Of a stretch of 64,000 nucleotides of DNA, positions 24,373 through 32,118 are shown one piece after another; the stretch's first letter is position 1, and each line of letters begins with the position of its first letter. The stretch is from JACVRW01 sp963751835 (GTDB lineage Bacteria; Actinomycetota; Thermoleophilia; Solirubrobacterales; Thermoleophilaceae): positions 3,386 to 67,385 of the forward strand of contig CAVVWD010000032.1 in NCBI GenBank assembly GCA_963751835.1, in the 5' to 3' direction. Both the position numbers and the translations under genes were made by a program. The notes beneath the pieces were generated by a model. The model was not told the origin of the DNA, did not search any database, and worked only from the letters and a program-made list of their open reading frames with translations.

Positions 24373-25437
24373 ATGGCGACCTATGACCTGATCGCAGACC
24401 TCCCGCTAAGGATCGACTCGCTCGCGCTCGAGGGACGCGAGCTCGAGCTGGGTGAGTTCACTCGCAAGACGACCCTGATCCACCTCGACGGCGCCGGCGA
24501 GCGCGGCACCGGCGAGGACGTCGTCTACGACCCCGACGACCACGACATCCTTCAGGCCGCCGGCGGCGATTCGATCGACCTCGCCGGCGACTGGACGATC
24601 GACTCCTTCTCGAAGCGCCTCGACGAGGTGTCCCTCTGGCCGCAGGAGCCGGAGCGCGGCGACGTCTCGCGCGACTACCGGCGCTGGGCCTTCGAGTCGT
24701 CGGCGCTCGACCTCGCGCTGCGCCAGGCGGGCCGCTCACTCGCCGACGTTGTGGAGCGCGAGCCGCGCCCGCTCCACTACGTGGTGTCGATGCGCCTCAC
24801 CAGGCCCGACGACGGGGTGGAGACGGCCCAGCGCGCCATCGACCTGCTCGCGAAGTACCCCGGCACCGGCCTGAAGCTCGACCCCACCAACACGTGGACA
24901 GAGGAGCTCGTCGACGAGCTCGCAACGCTCGGCGCGGTCGACTCACTCGACTTCAAGAGCTTCTACAAGGGCACGCCCGTCGACCTCGTGACCGACATCG
25001 ACCTCTACCGGATGTGCATCGAGGCGTTCCCGGACGCCTGGTACGAGGATCCGGACGTGAGCGACGAGACGCGTCCGCTGCTCGAGCCGGTGGCGGGCCA
25101 GATCACCTGGGACGCGCCGATCCACTCGGTCGCGGACGTGCTCGAGCGTCCCTGGAAGCCACGCATGGTGAACATCAAGCCGTCGCGCTTCGGGCCACTC
25201 TCGCGGCTGTTCGAGATGTACGACTGGTGCGAGGGCGAGGGCGTCGGCGCCTACGGCGGCGGGCAGACGGAGCTCGGCGTGGGACGTGGCCACATCCAGT
25301 ACCTGGCCTCGTTGTTTCACCCGGACACGCCGAACGACACGGCGCCGGGCGGCTTCAACCACCCGGTCCTGCCGGACGGCCTGCCGGCGAGTCCGCTCGA
25401 GCCGCACGTCGACGCTACGGGCTTTCGCTGGCTCTGA
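24373..25437 (+). CDS. Enolase-superfamily-like protein, function unknown
   Basis: 354 residues. The barrel-type pattern of the mandelate racemase/muconate lactonizing group is suggested by GLKLDPTNTW, SLDFKSFYKG, WYEDPDV, QITWDAPIHS, MVNIKPSRFGPLS and YGGGQTELGVGRGHIQYLA in that order. The usual KxK of the second strand reads KLD here, so activity may differ from classical members. Last gene of the transporter operon, 12 bases after the aminotransferase. It is the one step in this catabolic module I cannot assign. Its end overlaps the convergent GNAT gene by 23 bases. Confidence 0.6.
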   Translation: MATYDLIADLPLRIDSLALEGRELELGEFTRKTTLIHLDGAGERGTGEDVVYDPDDHDILQAAGGDSIDLAGDWTIDSFSKRLDEVSLWPQEPERGDVSRDYRRWAFESSALDLALRQAGRSLADVVEREPRPLHYVVSMRLTRPDDGVETAQRAIDLLAKYPGTGLKLDPTNTWTEELVDELATLGAVDSLDFKSFYKGTPVDLVTDIDLYRMCIEAFPDAWYEDPDVSDETRPLLEPVAGQITWDAPIHSVADVLERPWKPRMVNIKPSRFGPLSRLFEMYDWCEGEGVGAYGGGQTELGVGRGHIQYLASLFHPDTPNDTAPGGFNHPVLPDGLPASPLEPHVDATGFRWL

Positions 25438-25915
25438 GCGGCAGCTCGAGCTCGAGCTCGTCTCGGATTGGGATGCCGTCGAGCCCGGTCTCCGGGATCT
25501 CGGGCTTGAGCGCGCGTGACTGCTCGAGTGCGTCTCGGTGCAGTGCGGCGAGCCGCATGCCGCAACGCTGGTAGAAGCGCAGCGCGGGAGTGTTGTCGTT
25601 GGTCGTGATCAGCCATAGGCGGCGGCAGCCAAGGCGCCGCGCCTCGGCCGCGGCGGCCTCGATGAGGGCGCGGCCCGCGCCGGCGCCCTGGATGAAGGCG
25701 TCGACGGTCACCGCCTCCATCGCGCCGTCGCGCACGTCGTAGGTGAGCGCGCCGGCGATCCGGTTCTCCGGATCGAGCGCTACGAGCATCGGGTAGCCCA
25801 CCGGCTCATGCACCCGCCCGCGGGAGACCATCCGCGGGCTGCCCCAGCGCTTGGCGCAAAGTGCGGCGACCTCGCGCCGCTCGTCGTCGCCCGCCGGTCG
25901 CACCTGCATGGTCAC
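25415..25915 (-). CDS. GNAT family N-acetyltransferase
   Basis: 166 residues. The acetyl-CoA loop is visible as VDAFIQGAGAGRALIEAAAAEARRLG, followed by the typical LWLITTNDNTPALRFYQRCGM strand-helix. Substrate unknown. GTG at 25915 or ATG at 25909 may start it. It overlaps the enolase-like gene tail-to-tail and faces the PLD gene head-to-head with 35 bases between. Confidence 0.85.
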   Translation of the reverse strand: MTMQVRPAGDDERREVAALCAKRWGSPRMVSRGRVHEPVGYPMLVALDPENRIAGALTYDVRDGAMEAVTVDAFIQGAGAGRALIEAAAAEARRLGCRRLWLITTNDNTPALRFYQRCGMRLAALHRDALEQSRALKPEIPETGLDGIPIRDELELELPLRASESP

Positions 25916-25950
25916 TGATTCTGCACGGCGGTCCGGTAGGTTCGCGCCGC

Positions 25951-27006
25951 GTGATCGACGTCCAGACCCTCAACCCGGAGCGGCAGACCGCCGTGGAGAT
26001 GGCGGACCGGGTGGCGGCTTTCCTGGGCGAGGCGCAGCGCTCGCTCGACCTCGCCCTCTACGACGTGCGCCTTCCGGGGGAGCCGGGGGACATCGTGGCG
26101 GGTGCCCTGCGCGCCGCCGCCGACCGCGGCGTGCGCGTGCGTGTCGCCTACAACGCCGACCACGACGAGCGCCTGCTCCCGCCTCCGCCGAGCACCGAGC
26201 CCGAGCTGATCGAGGCGCTCCCGTTCGACACACGTGGCGTGCCCGGCATCCCCGACCTGATGCACCACAAGTACGTGGTGCGCGACGGCAACAGCGTCTG
26301 GACGGGCTCGACGAACTGGACGACCGACTCGTGGACGATCCAGGAGAACCTGGTGCTCGTGGCGCACGCGGCGGAGCTGGCGGCCGAGTTCGCGCAGAAC
26401 TTCGAGGAGCTCTGGCGGTCGGGCGACGTCTCGGACTCGGGCCACCGCGAGCCACGCCGGCTCGAGGTCGACGGTCACGAGCTGCGCGCCTGGTTCACGC
26501 CCGGCCATGGCGAGGAGCTCTCGCACCGGATCGCGAGCGCGATCGGGGCGGCGCGCCGCCGCGTCCGGATCGCCTCGCCGGTGATCACGGCGGGCCCGGT
26601 GCTCGGGACCCTCGCCGAGGTCGCCGCAGAGGCACGTGTCGACATCCGCGGGGTCGTCGACCGCACCCAGATGGACGGCGTCGTCTACCAGTGGCGGACG
26701 AACGGGCGCTCCGCCTGGAAGATCCCCATTCTGGCGTCCGTACTGAGCCACGCCGACTTCAAGGGCAAGGTCTCCGTGCCCTGGACGCCCGAGTCAGTCC
26801 ACGACTTCATGCACGCGAAGGTCACCGTCTGCGACGACACGCTCTTCGCCGGCTCCTTCAACCTCTCGCGCTCGGGCGAGCAGAACGCGGAGAACGTGGT
26901 CGAGCTGCACGATCCCGCGCTGGCCGAGCTCGTCGCCGGGTTCGTCGACGAGGTGCGCGGGCGCTACGACGCTATGCCCGCGCCTGACGGTGCGAGGCCG
27001 CGCTGA
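25951..27006 (+). CDS. Phospholipase D-like protein with two HKD motifs
   Basis: 351 residues. First HKD motif at about 105-112 (HHKYVVRD followed by SVWTGSTNW) and second at about residue 290 (HAKVTVCDD followed by TLFAGSFNLS), so one chain carries both halves of the active site. No signal peptide is seen, so it is probably cytoplasmic. PLD-fold enzymes act on phosphodiesters of lipids or nucleic acids; the substrate cannot be told. GTG at 25951 is used. Its 3' end overlaps the convergent LOG gene by 35 bases. Confidence 0.8.
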   Translation: MIDVQTLNPERQTAVEMADRVAAFLGEAQRSLDLALYDVRLPGEPGDIVAGALRAAADRGVRVRVAYNADHDERLLPPPPSTEPELIEALPFDTRGVPGIPDLMHHKYVVRDGNSVWTGSTNWTTDSWTIQENLVLVAHAAELAAEFAQNFEELWRSGDVSDSGHREPRRLEVDGHELRAWFTPGHGEELSHRIASAIGAARRRVRIASPVITAGPVLGTLAEVAAEARVDIRGVVDRTQMDGVVYQWRTNGRSAWKIPILASVLSHADFKGKVSVPWTPESVHDFMHAKVTVCDDTLFAGSFNLSRSGEQNAENVVELHDPALAELVAGFVDEVRGRYDAMPAPDGARPR

Positions 27007-27691
27007 GAAGCTCACGCACCTCGTACGGATCGTCGGTGAGCGTGAACAGCTGCTCGTCGCCCGCCGAGATCTTCCCCTCGCCGAGCGGCATCGCGCACAG
27101 CCAGTCGACGAGGCCGCTCCAGTATTCGGTGCCCATGAGGATGACCGGGAACTCGTGGATCTTGTCGGTCTGGATCAAGGTGAGCGACTCGAACAGCTCA
27201 TCGAGCGTGCCGTAGCCGCCCGGGAATACGACGAACCCGCTCGCGTAGCGCACGAACATGATCTTGCGCGCGAAGAAGTAGTGGAACTCGAGCCCGATGT
27301 CGCAATACGGGTTGAGCCCCTGCTCGAAGGGCAACTCGATGTTGAGCCCGATCGAGAGGGCTCCGGCGTCGCGCGCCCCTCGGTTGGCGGCCTGCATGAC
27401 GCCCGGGCCGCCGCCCGTGAGGATGGCCATGCCGGTCTCGCCGACGATCCGCGCGGTCTCACGCGCGAGCGTGTACTCGGGGTGGTCCTCGGGCGTGCGC
27501 GCCGAGCCGAAGAACGACGCTGCCGCGCCCACCGGTGCGAGCGTTTCGAAGCCCGTCCTGAGCTCCTCGGTGATGCGCTCGATCCGGTCGGTGTCGGTGA
27601 GGGTGGAGACCACCGCCTCTTCCTGGGCGGCGAAGATCTCCTCATCGGCCGTCTGAGGCATGCGAGGCTCGGGGCCATGGATCTCGTCCAT
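26972..27691 (-). CDS. LOG family protein (nucleoside 5'-monophosphate phosphoribohydrolase)
   Basis: 239 residues. The family motifs LTGGGPGVMQAANRGA (91-106) and PGGYGTLDE (157-165) are complete, including the catalytic Arg/Glu context. LOG proteins release cytokinin-type or other bases from nucleoside monophosphates; in bacteria they are often called lysine decarboxylase-like through an old mis-annotation. A 50-residue N-terminal extension (MPQTADEEIFAAQEEAVV...) precedes the domain. Confidence 0.9.
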   Translation of the reverse strand: MDEIHGPEPRMPQTADEEIFAAQEEAVVSTLTDTDRIERITEELRTGFETLAPVGAAASFFGSARTPEDHPEYTLARETARIVGETGMAILTGGGPGVMQAANRGARDAGALSIGLNIELPFEQGLNPYCDIGLEFHYFFARKIMFVRYASGFVVFPGGYGTLDELFESLTLIQTDKIHEFPVILMGTEYWSGLVDWLCAMPLGEGKISAGDEQLFTLTDDPYEVRELLSAASHRQARA

Positions 27692-27860
27692 GGCCCCGAG
27701 CCTAGTCCCCTCCCCCAGAGGACTACTTACGGCGCGCGGTAGGCGGTCATCCTCACGCCTGGGCAGCTATGCCGCGCGCGTAGTGGGCGAGTCGCCGCCG
27801 AGGTACTGACACGGAGAATGATTCGGCGGCTGGCGGCGGATGCGCGCATCGGGCGGGTGG

Positions 27861-27883
27861 GTTCCTCTTTTCCTCAGAGGAAC
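27861..27883. terminator. 8-bp hairpin in the LOG-pdhC intergenic region
   Basis: GTTCCTCT pairs perfectly with AGAGGAAC across a 7-base loop. No T-run follows on either strand. It lies ~100 bases past the pdhC stop and ~170 bases before the LOG start, so it may serve as a terminator or an operator. Otherwise the 288-base gap 27692-27979 shows nothing I can name. Confidence 0.4.
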
Positions 27884-27951
27884 TATTCCGCCTGTTTACC
27901 CAGCCCCGGTGTACATGACGCCAGCCGCTTTGGAGCAGATTCCCCCGTGTG

Positions 27952-27969
27952 TTAGGCCGAGACGGCTAA
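27952..27969 (-). terminator. Candidate terminator after the pdh operon
   Basis: TTAG-CCG and CGG-CTAA form a 7-bp stem with one bulged G and a 3-base loop, starting 10 bases after the pdhC stop on the leftward strand. There is no T-run, as is common for high-GC actinobacterial terminators. Confidence 0.4.
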
Positions 27970-27979
27970 ACGCCGCCGG

Positions 27980-29464
27980 CTACAACGCGAGCGACAGCGG
28001 CTGCTCGAGCAGCTCCTTGACGCGGGCGAGGAACTGCGCGCCGTCGGCTCCGTAGAGGATCCGGTGGTCGCAGACCAGGGTCAGCGTCATCTGGTCCTGC
28101 GCCACGATCCGGCCGCCGGCGTCCACCGCCGGGCGCTTCTCGAGCTTGCCGACGGTGAGGATCGCCGCCTGCGGCGGGTTGATGATCGCGCTGAAGAACT
28201 CGATCCCGAACATGCCGAGGTTCGAGACCGTGAACGTGCCTCCCGAGAGCTCGGGCGGCGTGACGGTCTTGTCGCGAACCTTCTCGATCACCGCCCGCGC
28301 GTCCTTCGAGATCTGCCCGAGCGACTTCTGGTCGGCGTTGAAGACCGTCGGGACCACGAGCGCGTCCTGCGCGGCCACCGCCACGCCGATGTTGACGTTC
28401 TCGTAGAGCTCGAACTTGCCGTCGCGGTAGGCGCCGTTCACGCGCGGGTGTTCGGTCAGGGCGGTGGCCGCCGCCTTCACCACCATGTCGTTGAAGGACG
28501 GCGCCGGGTCGGCCACCTCCTTGAGCCGCTTGCGCAGCTCGACTGCCTGCGTCATATCCACGGTCAGGCTGATAGAGAAGTCGGGCGCGGTCGCCTTCGA
28601 CTCCGCCATGCGCCGGCTGATCGTCTGCTGCAGCCGGGTCAGCTCCCGGATCTCGGCCTCGCCCTTGGGGCCGGCCTCGCCGCGCTCCGGCTCCGGCGCC
28701 GCTGCGGCCGCGGGCCGTTGCTCCTCGCGCTCGGCTGGCTCGGCCTTGGCCTCTGCGGCTGCCGCCTCGGCCGCGCCGCCGTTCTCGGCGGCGGCCTCGA
28801 CGTCCGCCTTGACGATCCGCCCGCCGGGTCCGCTGCCCTCGATCGCCGCGAGCTCGAGCCCCAGCTCGCGCGCCATTCGCCGCGCGACCGGCGACGCCTT
28901 CACGCGCCCGTCGCCGTCCCCGTCGCCGGCGGGGGCCCGCTCGCGCGTGGCGGTTCCGCCGTCCCCGCGCTCCGCTTCAGCGCCCGAGCGCGTCTCGCCG
29001 CCGCCGTCAGCGGCGCCGGCGCCGGCACGCGACTCGCCGGCGTCGGCGGCCGCCTCGTCCGCCTCGGCCTCGTCGTCAGCTCCGGCCTCGGCCTCGGCGG
29101 CCTCACGCTCGCCCGCCTCGTCCTCAGCTTCGCCCTCGCCGGCCTCCTCTTCCTCGGCGGCCTCCTCGGTCGACGCCTCAGCCTTCTCCTCGCCGCCGGA
29201 CGGCTTGCCGTTCCCCTTGACCTCGCCGGCATCGCCGATGCGCGCGATCACCTCACCGATCGGGAGCGTGTCGCCCTCCTCCGCGACGATCTCGACGAGC
29301 ACGCCGTCGGCGTCCGCGTCGTAGGTCATGTTGGCCTTGTCGGTCTCGATCTCGACGAGCGGCTCGCCACGCTTGACCTCGGCGCCCACGTCCACCAACC
29401 ACTTGAGGACCGTGCCCTCCTCCATCGAGTCGGACAGGCGGGGCATCGTGACGTCGCTGGCCAT
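27980..29464 (-). CDS. pdhC: Pyruvate (2-oxoacid) dehydrogenase E2, dihydrolipoamide acyltransferase
   Basis: 494 residues. One lipoyl domain (1-78) carries the modified Lys43 in ETDKANM. A long Glu/Ala/Gly linker (about 85-190) is unusually acidic. The E1/E3-binding domain follows (KASPVARRMARELGLEL, GSGPGGRIVKADV), then the catalytic domain from about 265. The catalytic motif normally written HxxxDG reads HRILYG here (His467, Tyr471), with an ADG just after. It accepts acyl groups from PdhA/B onto CoA. AGGAGGAG precedes the ATG by a few bases, and pdhB ends 15 bases upstream. Confidence 0.93.
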   Translation of the reverse strand: MASDVTMPRLSDSMEEGTVLKWLVDVGAEVKRGEPLVEIETDKANMTYDADADGVLVEIVAEEGDTLPIGEVIARIGDAGEVKGNGKPSGGEEKAEASTEEAAEEEEAGEGEAEDEAGEREAAEAEAGADDEAEADEAAADAGESRAGAGAADGGGETRSGAEAERGDGGTATRERAPAGDGDGDGRVKASPVARRMARELGLELAAIEGSGPGGRIVKADVEAAAENGGAAEAAAAEAKAEPAEREEQRPAAAAAPEPERGEAGPKGEAEIRELTRLQQTISRRMAESKATAPDFSISLTVDMTQAVELRKRLKEVADPAPSFNDMVVKAAATALTEHPRVNGAYRDGKFELYENVNIGVAVAAQDALVVPTVFNADQKSLGQISKDARAVIEKVRDKTVTPPELSGGTFTVSNLGMFGIEFFSAIINPPQAAILTVGKLEKRPAVDAGGRIVAQDQMTLTLVCDHRILYGADGAQFLARVKELLEQPLSLAL

Positions 29465-29479
29465 TCGCTGAGTCTCCTC

Positions 29480-30463
29480 CTATAGGTCCCTGAAGCTGGC
29501 GAGGGCGGCGTGGACCACGTGCTCCTCGTGCGGGAACGCCGCCTGCTCGAGCGGCTTCGAGTAGGGCATCGGCACATCCGCGCCGGTCACGCGCTGGACG
29601 GGAGCATCGAGCCAGTCGAAGGCCTGCTCCTGGACGAGCGCCGCGATGTTCGCGCCGACGCCTCCGTGCGGCCAGCCCTCCTCGACGATCACGGCGCGGT
29701 TGGTCTTCTTCACAGACTCGACGATCGTGTCGAGATCGAGCGGGCGCAGCGTGCGCGGGTCGATCACCTCGGCCTCGATCTCGTGCTCTTCGGCCAGGAC
29801 GTCGGCCGCCTTCTGGGCGGTGATCGCCATGCGCGAGATGCCGATCAAGGTGACGTCGTCGCCCTCGCGCCGGACGGCGGCCTCGCCGAAGCGCATCGGC
29901 CCACCGTTCTCGGGCACCTCGCCGCGCTGCCCGTAGAGCGTCTCGTGCTCGATGAACACGACCGGGTTGTCGTCCTTGATCGCCGCCTTGAGCAGGCCCT
30001 TGGCGTCAGCGGGTGTGGACGGCACGGCCACGAGCAGCCCTGGCACGTGGAGGTAGAAGGCCTCGAAGCAGTGCGAGTGCGTGGGCCCGAGCTGGTGGCC
30101 GGCGCCCTGCGGCATCCGCACCACCAGCGGCACCTTGACCTGGCCGCCGAACATGTACCGGATCGGAGCCGCGTGGTTGACGATCTGGTCCATCGCGAGC
30201 AGGGAGAAGTTGATGGTCATGAGCTCGACCACCGGGCGGAGCCCCAGCATCGCGGAGCCCACGCCCATGCCGACGATCGTGTTCTCCGAGATCGGCGTGT
30301 CGCGCACGCGCTTCTCGCCGAACTCCTCGAGCAGACCGGCGGTCACCTTGAAGGCACCCTGGAACACGCCGATGTCCTCGCCCATGAGGAAGACCTTCTC
30401 GTCCGCCTCCATCTCCTCACGCAGCGCCTGGTTGAGCGCCTCGCGGTAGCGCATCACGGCCAT
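29480..30463 (-). CDS. pdhB: Pyruvate (2-oxoacid) dehydrogenase E1 beta subunit
   Basis: 327 residues, the standard size. TPP-binding and interface motifs are seen (GEDIGVFQGAFKVTAGL, RDTPISENTIVGMGVGSA, HQLGPTHSHCFEAF, EEGWPHGGVGANIAALV). With PdhA it decarboxylates the 2-oxoacid and reductively acylates the E2 lipoyl group. Its ATG overlaps the pdhA stop as TGATG, so the two subunits are made in fixed ratio. Confidence 0.95.
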   Translation of the reverse strand: MAVMRYREALNQALREEMEADEKVFLMGEDIGVFQGAFKVTAGLLEEFGEKRVRDTPISENTIVGMGVGSAMLGLRPVVELMTINFSLLAMDQIVNHAAPIRYMFGGQVKVPLVVRMPQGAGHQLGPTHSHCFEAFYLHVPGLLVAVPSTPADAKGLLKAAIKDDNPVVFIEHETLYGQRGEVPENGGPMRFGEAAVRREGDDVTLIGISRMAITAQKAADVLAEEHEIEAEVIDPRTLRPLDLDTIVESVKKTNRAVIVEEGWPHGGVGANIAALVQEQAFDWLDAPVQRVTGADVPMPYSKPLEQAAFPHEEHVVHAALASFRDL

Positions 30464-31956
30464 CAGCCGTCGCCCCCGCGCTCGTCGCGCTCCTCGGCCG
30501 CGGGCTCGCCGTCGCCTGAGGCCTCCGGCTCGCTGCCCTCCTCGCCGGATTCGTCTGCGTCCTCGTCGCCGGCGGCCTTGGGCTCGCCGCCCTCGTCCCC
30601 GGACTTCTCCGCGTTCTCGTCGCCGGTCGCCTCGGGCTCCTCGCGCTGCTCGGCCTCTTCCTCGTCCTCGCCCGGACCCTGCTGCTCCCCCTCCTCGTCC
30701 TGGTCCCTCGCCGCGCGGCGCTTGCGCGCGTCGCGGTCGCCGACCCCCGCGTAGGCGGCGCCCTTCTCAGCGAGCTCGTGCGGGATTTCGCCCGCCTCGC
30801 GCTCGCGCTCGCCGCGGTGCACCTCGGGGGAGCGCTCATCCACTGTCCACCACGCGGGGACCTCATCGGAGAAGACGTAGACGTCGTCGTACAGGGAGTC
30901 GAGGTCGGGGAACGGGGACTCGTCGGCGAAGCGCTGGGCCTCGTCGACCCGCTCGATCGCCTCCTCGTCAAGCTTCTCGACCTCGTCCTGCGAGATCACG
31001 TCCTCGTCGACGAGGCGGTCGGCGAACGCCCGGATCGGGTCGCGCTCGCGCCACTCCTCGACCTCCTCCTTGGAGCGGTACTCCTCAGGGTCGGCCATCG
31101 AGTGGCCCCGGTAGCGGTAGGTCACGGCCTCCACGAGCTGCGGCTTGCGCTCGTCGCGCGCGGATTTCAGCGCCTCGGTCACGACCGAGTGCACGTCGAG
31201 CACGTCCATGCCGTCGCAGCGCGTGCCGGGAACGCCGAAGCCCTCGGACTTGAGCGACAGATCCGTCACCGCCGAGTGGCGATGCAGCGCGGTACCCATG
31301 CCGAACTGGTTGTTGATGATCAGGAAGACGACGGGCAGCTTCCAGAGCGCCGCCAGGTTCATGGTCTCGCCGAAGGTGCCCTGGTTGGTGGCGCCGTCGC
31401 CCATCATCGAGAGGATCGCGTCGTCGGTCTCGAGGTAGTCGCAGGCGAGGGCCACGCCGGCCGAGAGCGGCAGGCTGCCGCCGACGATTCCGTAGCCGCC
31501 GAGGAAACGGCGCTCCCAGTCGAACAGGTGCATCGACCCGCCGCGGCCCTTGGAGCAGCCGTCCTCGCGGCCGAAGAGCTCCGCCATCACCGCGTTCGGG
31601 TCCGTCCCGCGGGCGATCGCCTGGCCGTGCTCGCGATAGGTGGACATGAGGTAGTCCGTCTCGTTGAGCGCCTGGGTCGCGCCGACGACCGTGGCCTCCT
31701 CGCCGATGCACAGATGGAGGAAGCCGCCGATCTTCGCCTTCGCATACATCTCGCCCGCGCGCTCCTCGAAGCGGCGGATCAGCATCATCTTCGAGAGAAC
31801 CGTGCGGCAGGTTTCCTCGTCCGGAAGGTCGTGCTTGATCTGCCCGAACCCGATCTCCTCGGCGCCCGGTACCTCGGCCGGGGAGTCCGCCCCGTTGCCC
31901 TTCTCCTCAGCAGCCTTGGCGTCCTTGTCCTTGGTGGCAGCGTCCCTGGTCGCCAT
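30463..31956 (-). CDS. pdhA: Pyruvate (2-oxoacid) dehydrogenase E1 alpha subunit with acidic C-terminal tail
   Basis: 497 residues; the family is usually 320-370. The catalytic core (about 40-385) has the TPP motif GDGATNQGTFGETMN...INN and the phosphorylation-loop region YRYRGHSMADPEEYR. The extra ~110 residues at the C-terminus are almost all Glu, Asp, Gly, Ala, Ser and include about two and a half ~19-residue repeats (EPEATGDENAEKSGDEGG, then EPKAAGDEDADESGEEGS). The N-terminus is also Lys/Glu/Ala rich. First gene of pdhA-pdhB-pdhC. No Shine-Dalgarno precedes the ATG. Confidence 0.94.
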   Translation of the reverse strand: MATRDAATKDKDAKAAEEKGNGADSPAEVPGAEEIGFGQIKHDLPDEETCRTVLSKMMLIRRFEERAGEMYAKAKIGGFLHLCIGEEATVVGATQALNETDYLMSTYREHGQAIARGTDPNAVMAELFGREDGCSKGRGGSMHLFDWERRFLGGYGIVGGSLPLSAGVALACDYLETDDAILSMMGDGATNQGTFGETMNLAALWKLPVVFLIINNQFGMGTALHRHSAVTDLSLKSEGFGVPGTRCDGMDVLDVHSVVTEALKSARDERKPQLVEAVTYRYRGHSMADPEEYRSKEEVEEWRERDPIRAFADRLVDEDVISQDEVEKLDEEAIERVDEAQRFADESPFPDLDSLYDDVYVFSDEVPAWWTVDERSPEVHRGEREREAGEIPHELAEKGAAYAGVGDRDARKRRAARDQDEEGEQQGPGEDEEEAEQREEPEATGDENAEKSGDEGGEPKAAGDEDADESGEEGSEPEASGDGEPAAEERDERGGDG

Positions 31957-31964
31957 TGCTGCGG

Positions 31965-31991
31965 ACTGTACCCGGTGACGACCGGCTTCAA
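31965..31991 (-). promoter_or_regulatory. Possible leaderless promoter of the pdh operon
   Basis: On the leftward strand, TTGAAG (31991-31986) and TACAGT (31970-31965) are 15 bases apart, somewhat short. The ATG follows the -10-like box by only eight bases and there is no ribosome-binding site, so a leaderless mRNA is suggested. Confidence 0.3.
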
Positions 31992-32118
31992 CTTGACGCC
32001 GCGGCCGCCTTGCGGGAGGCTCTGTTTGGTGCCCGGCTGACGCTGACAGTTCCCGTTCGACCTGCTTCCAAGGCCGCCGCCTGGGATTGCGCCGGCGGTG
32101 GTTGTGTGCGCCGCTGCG

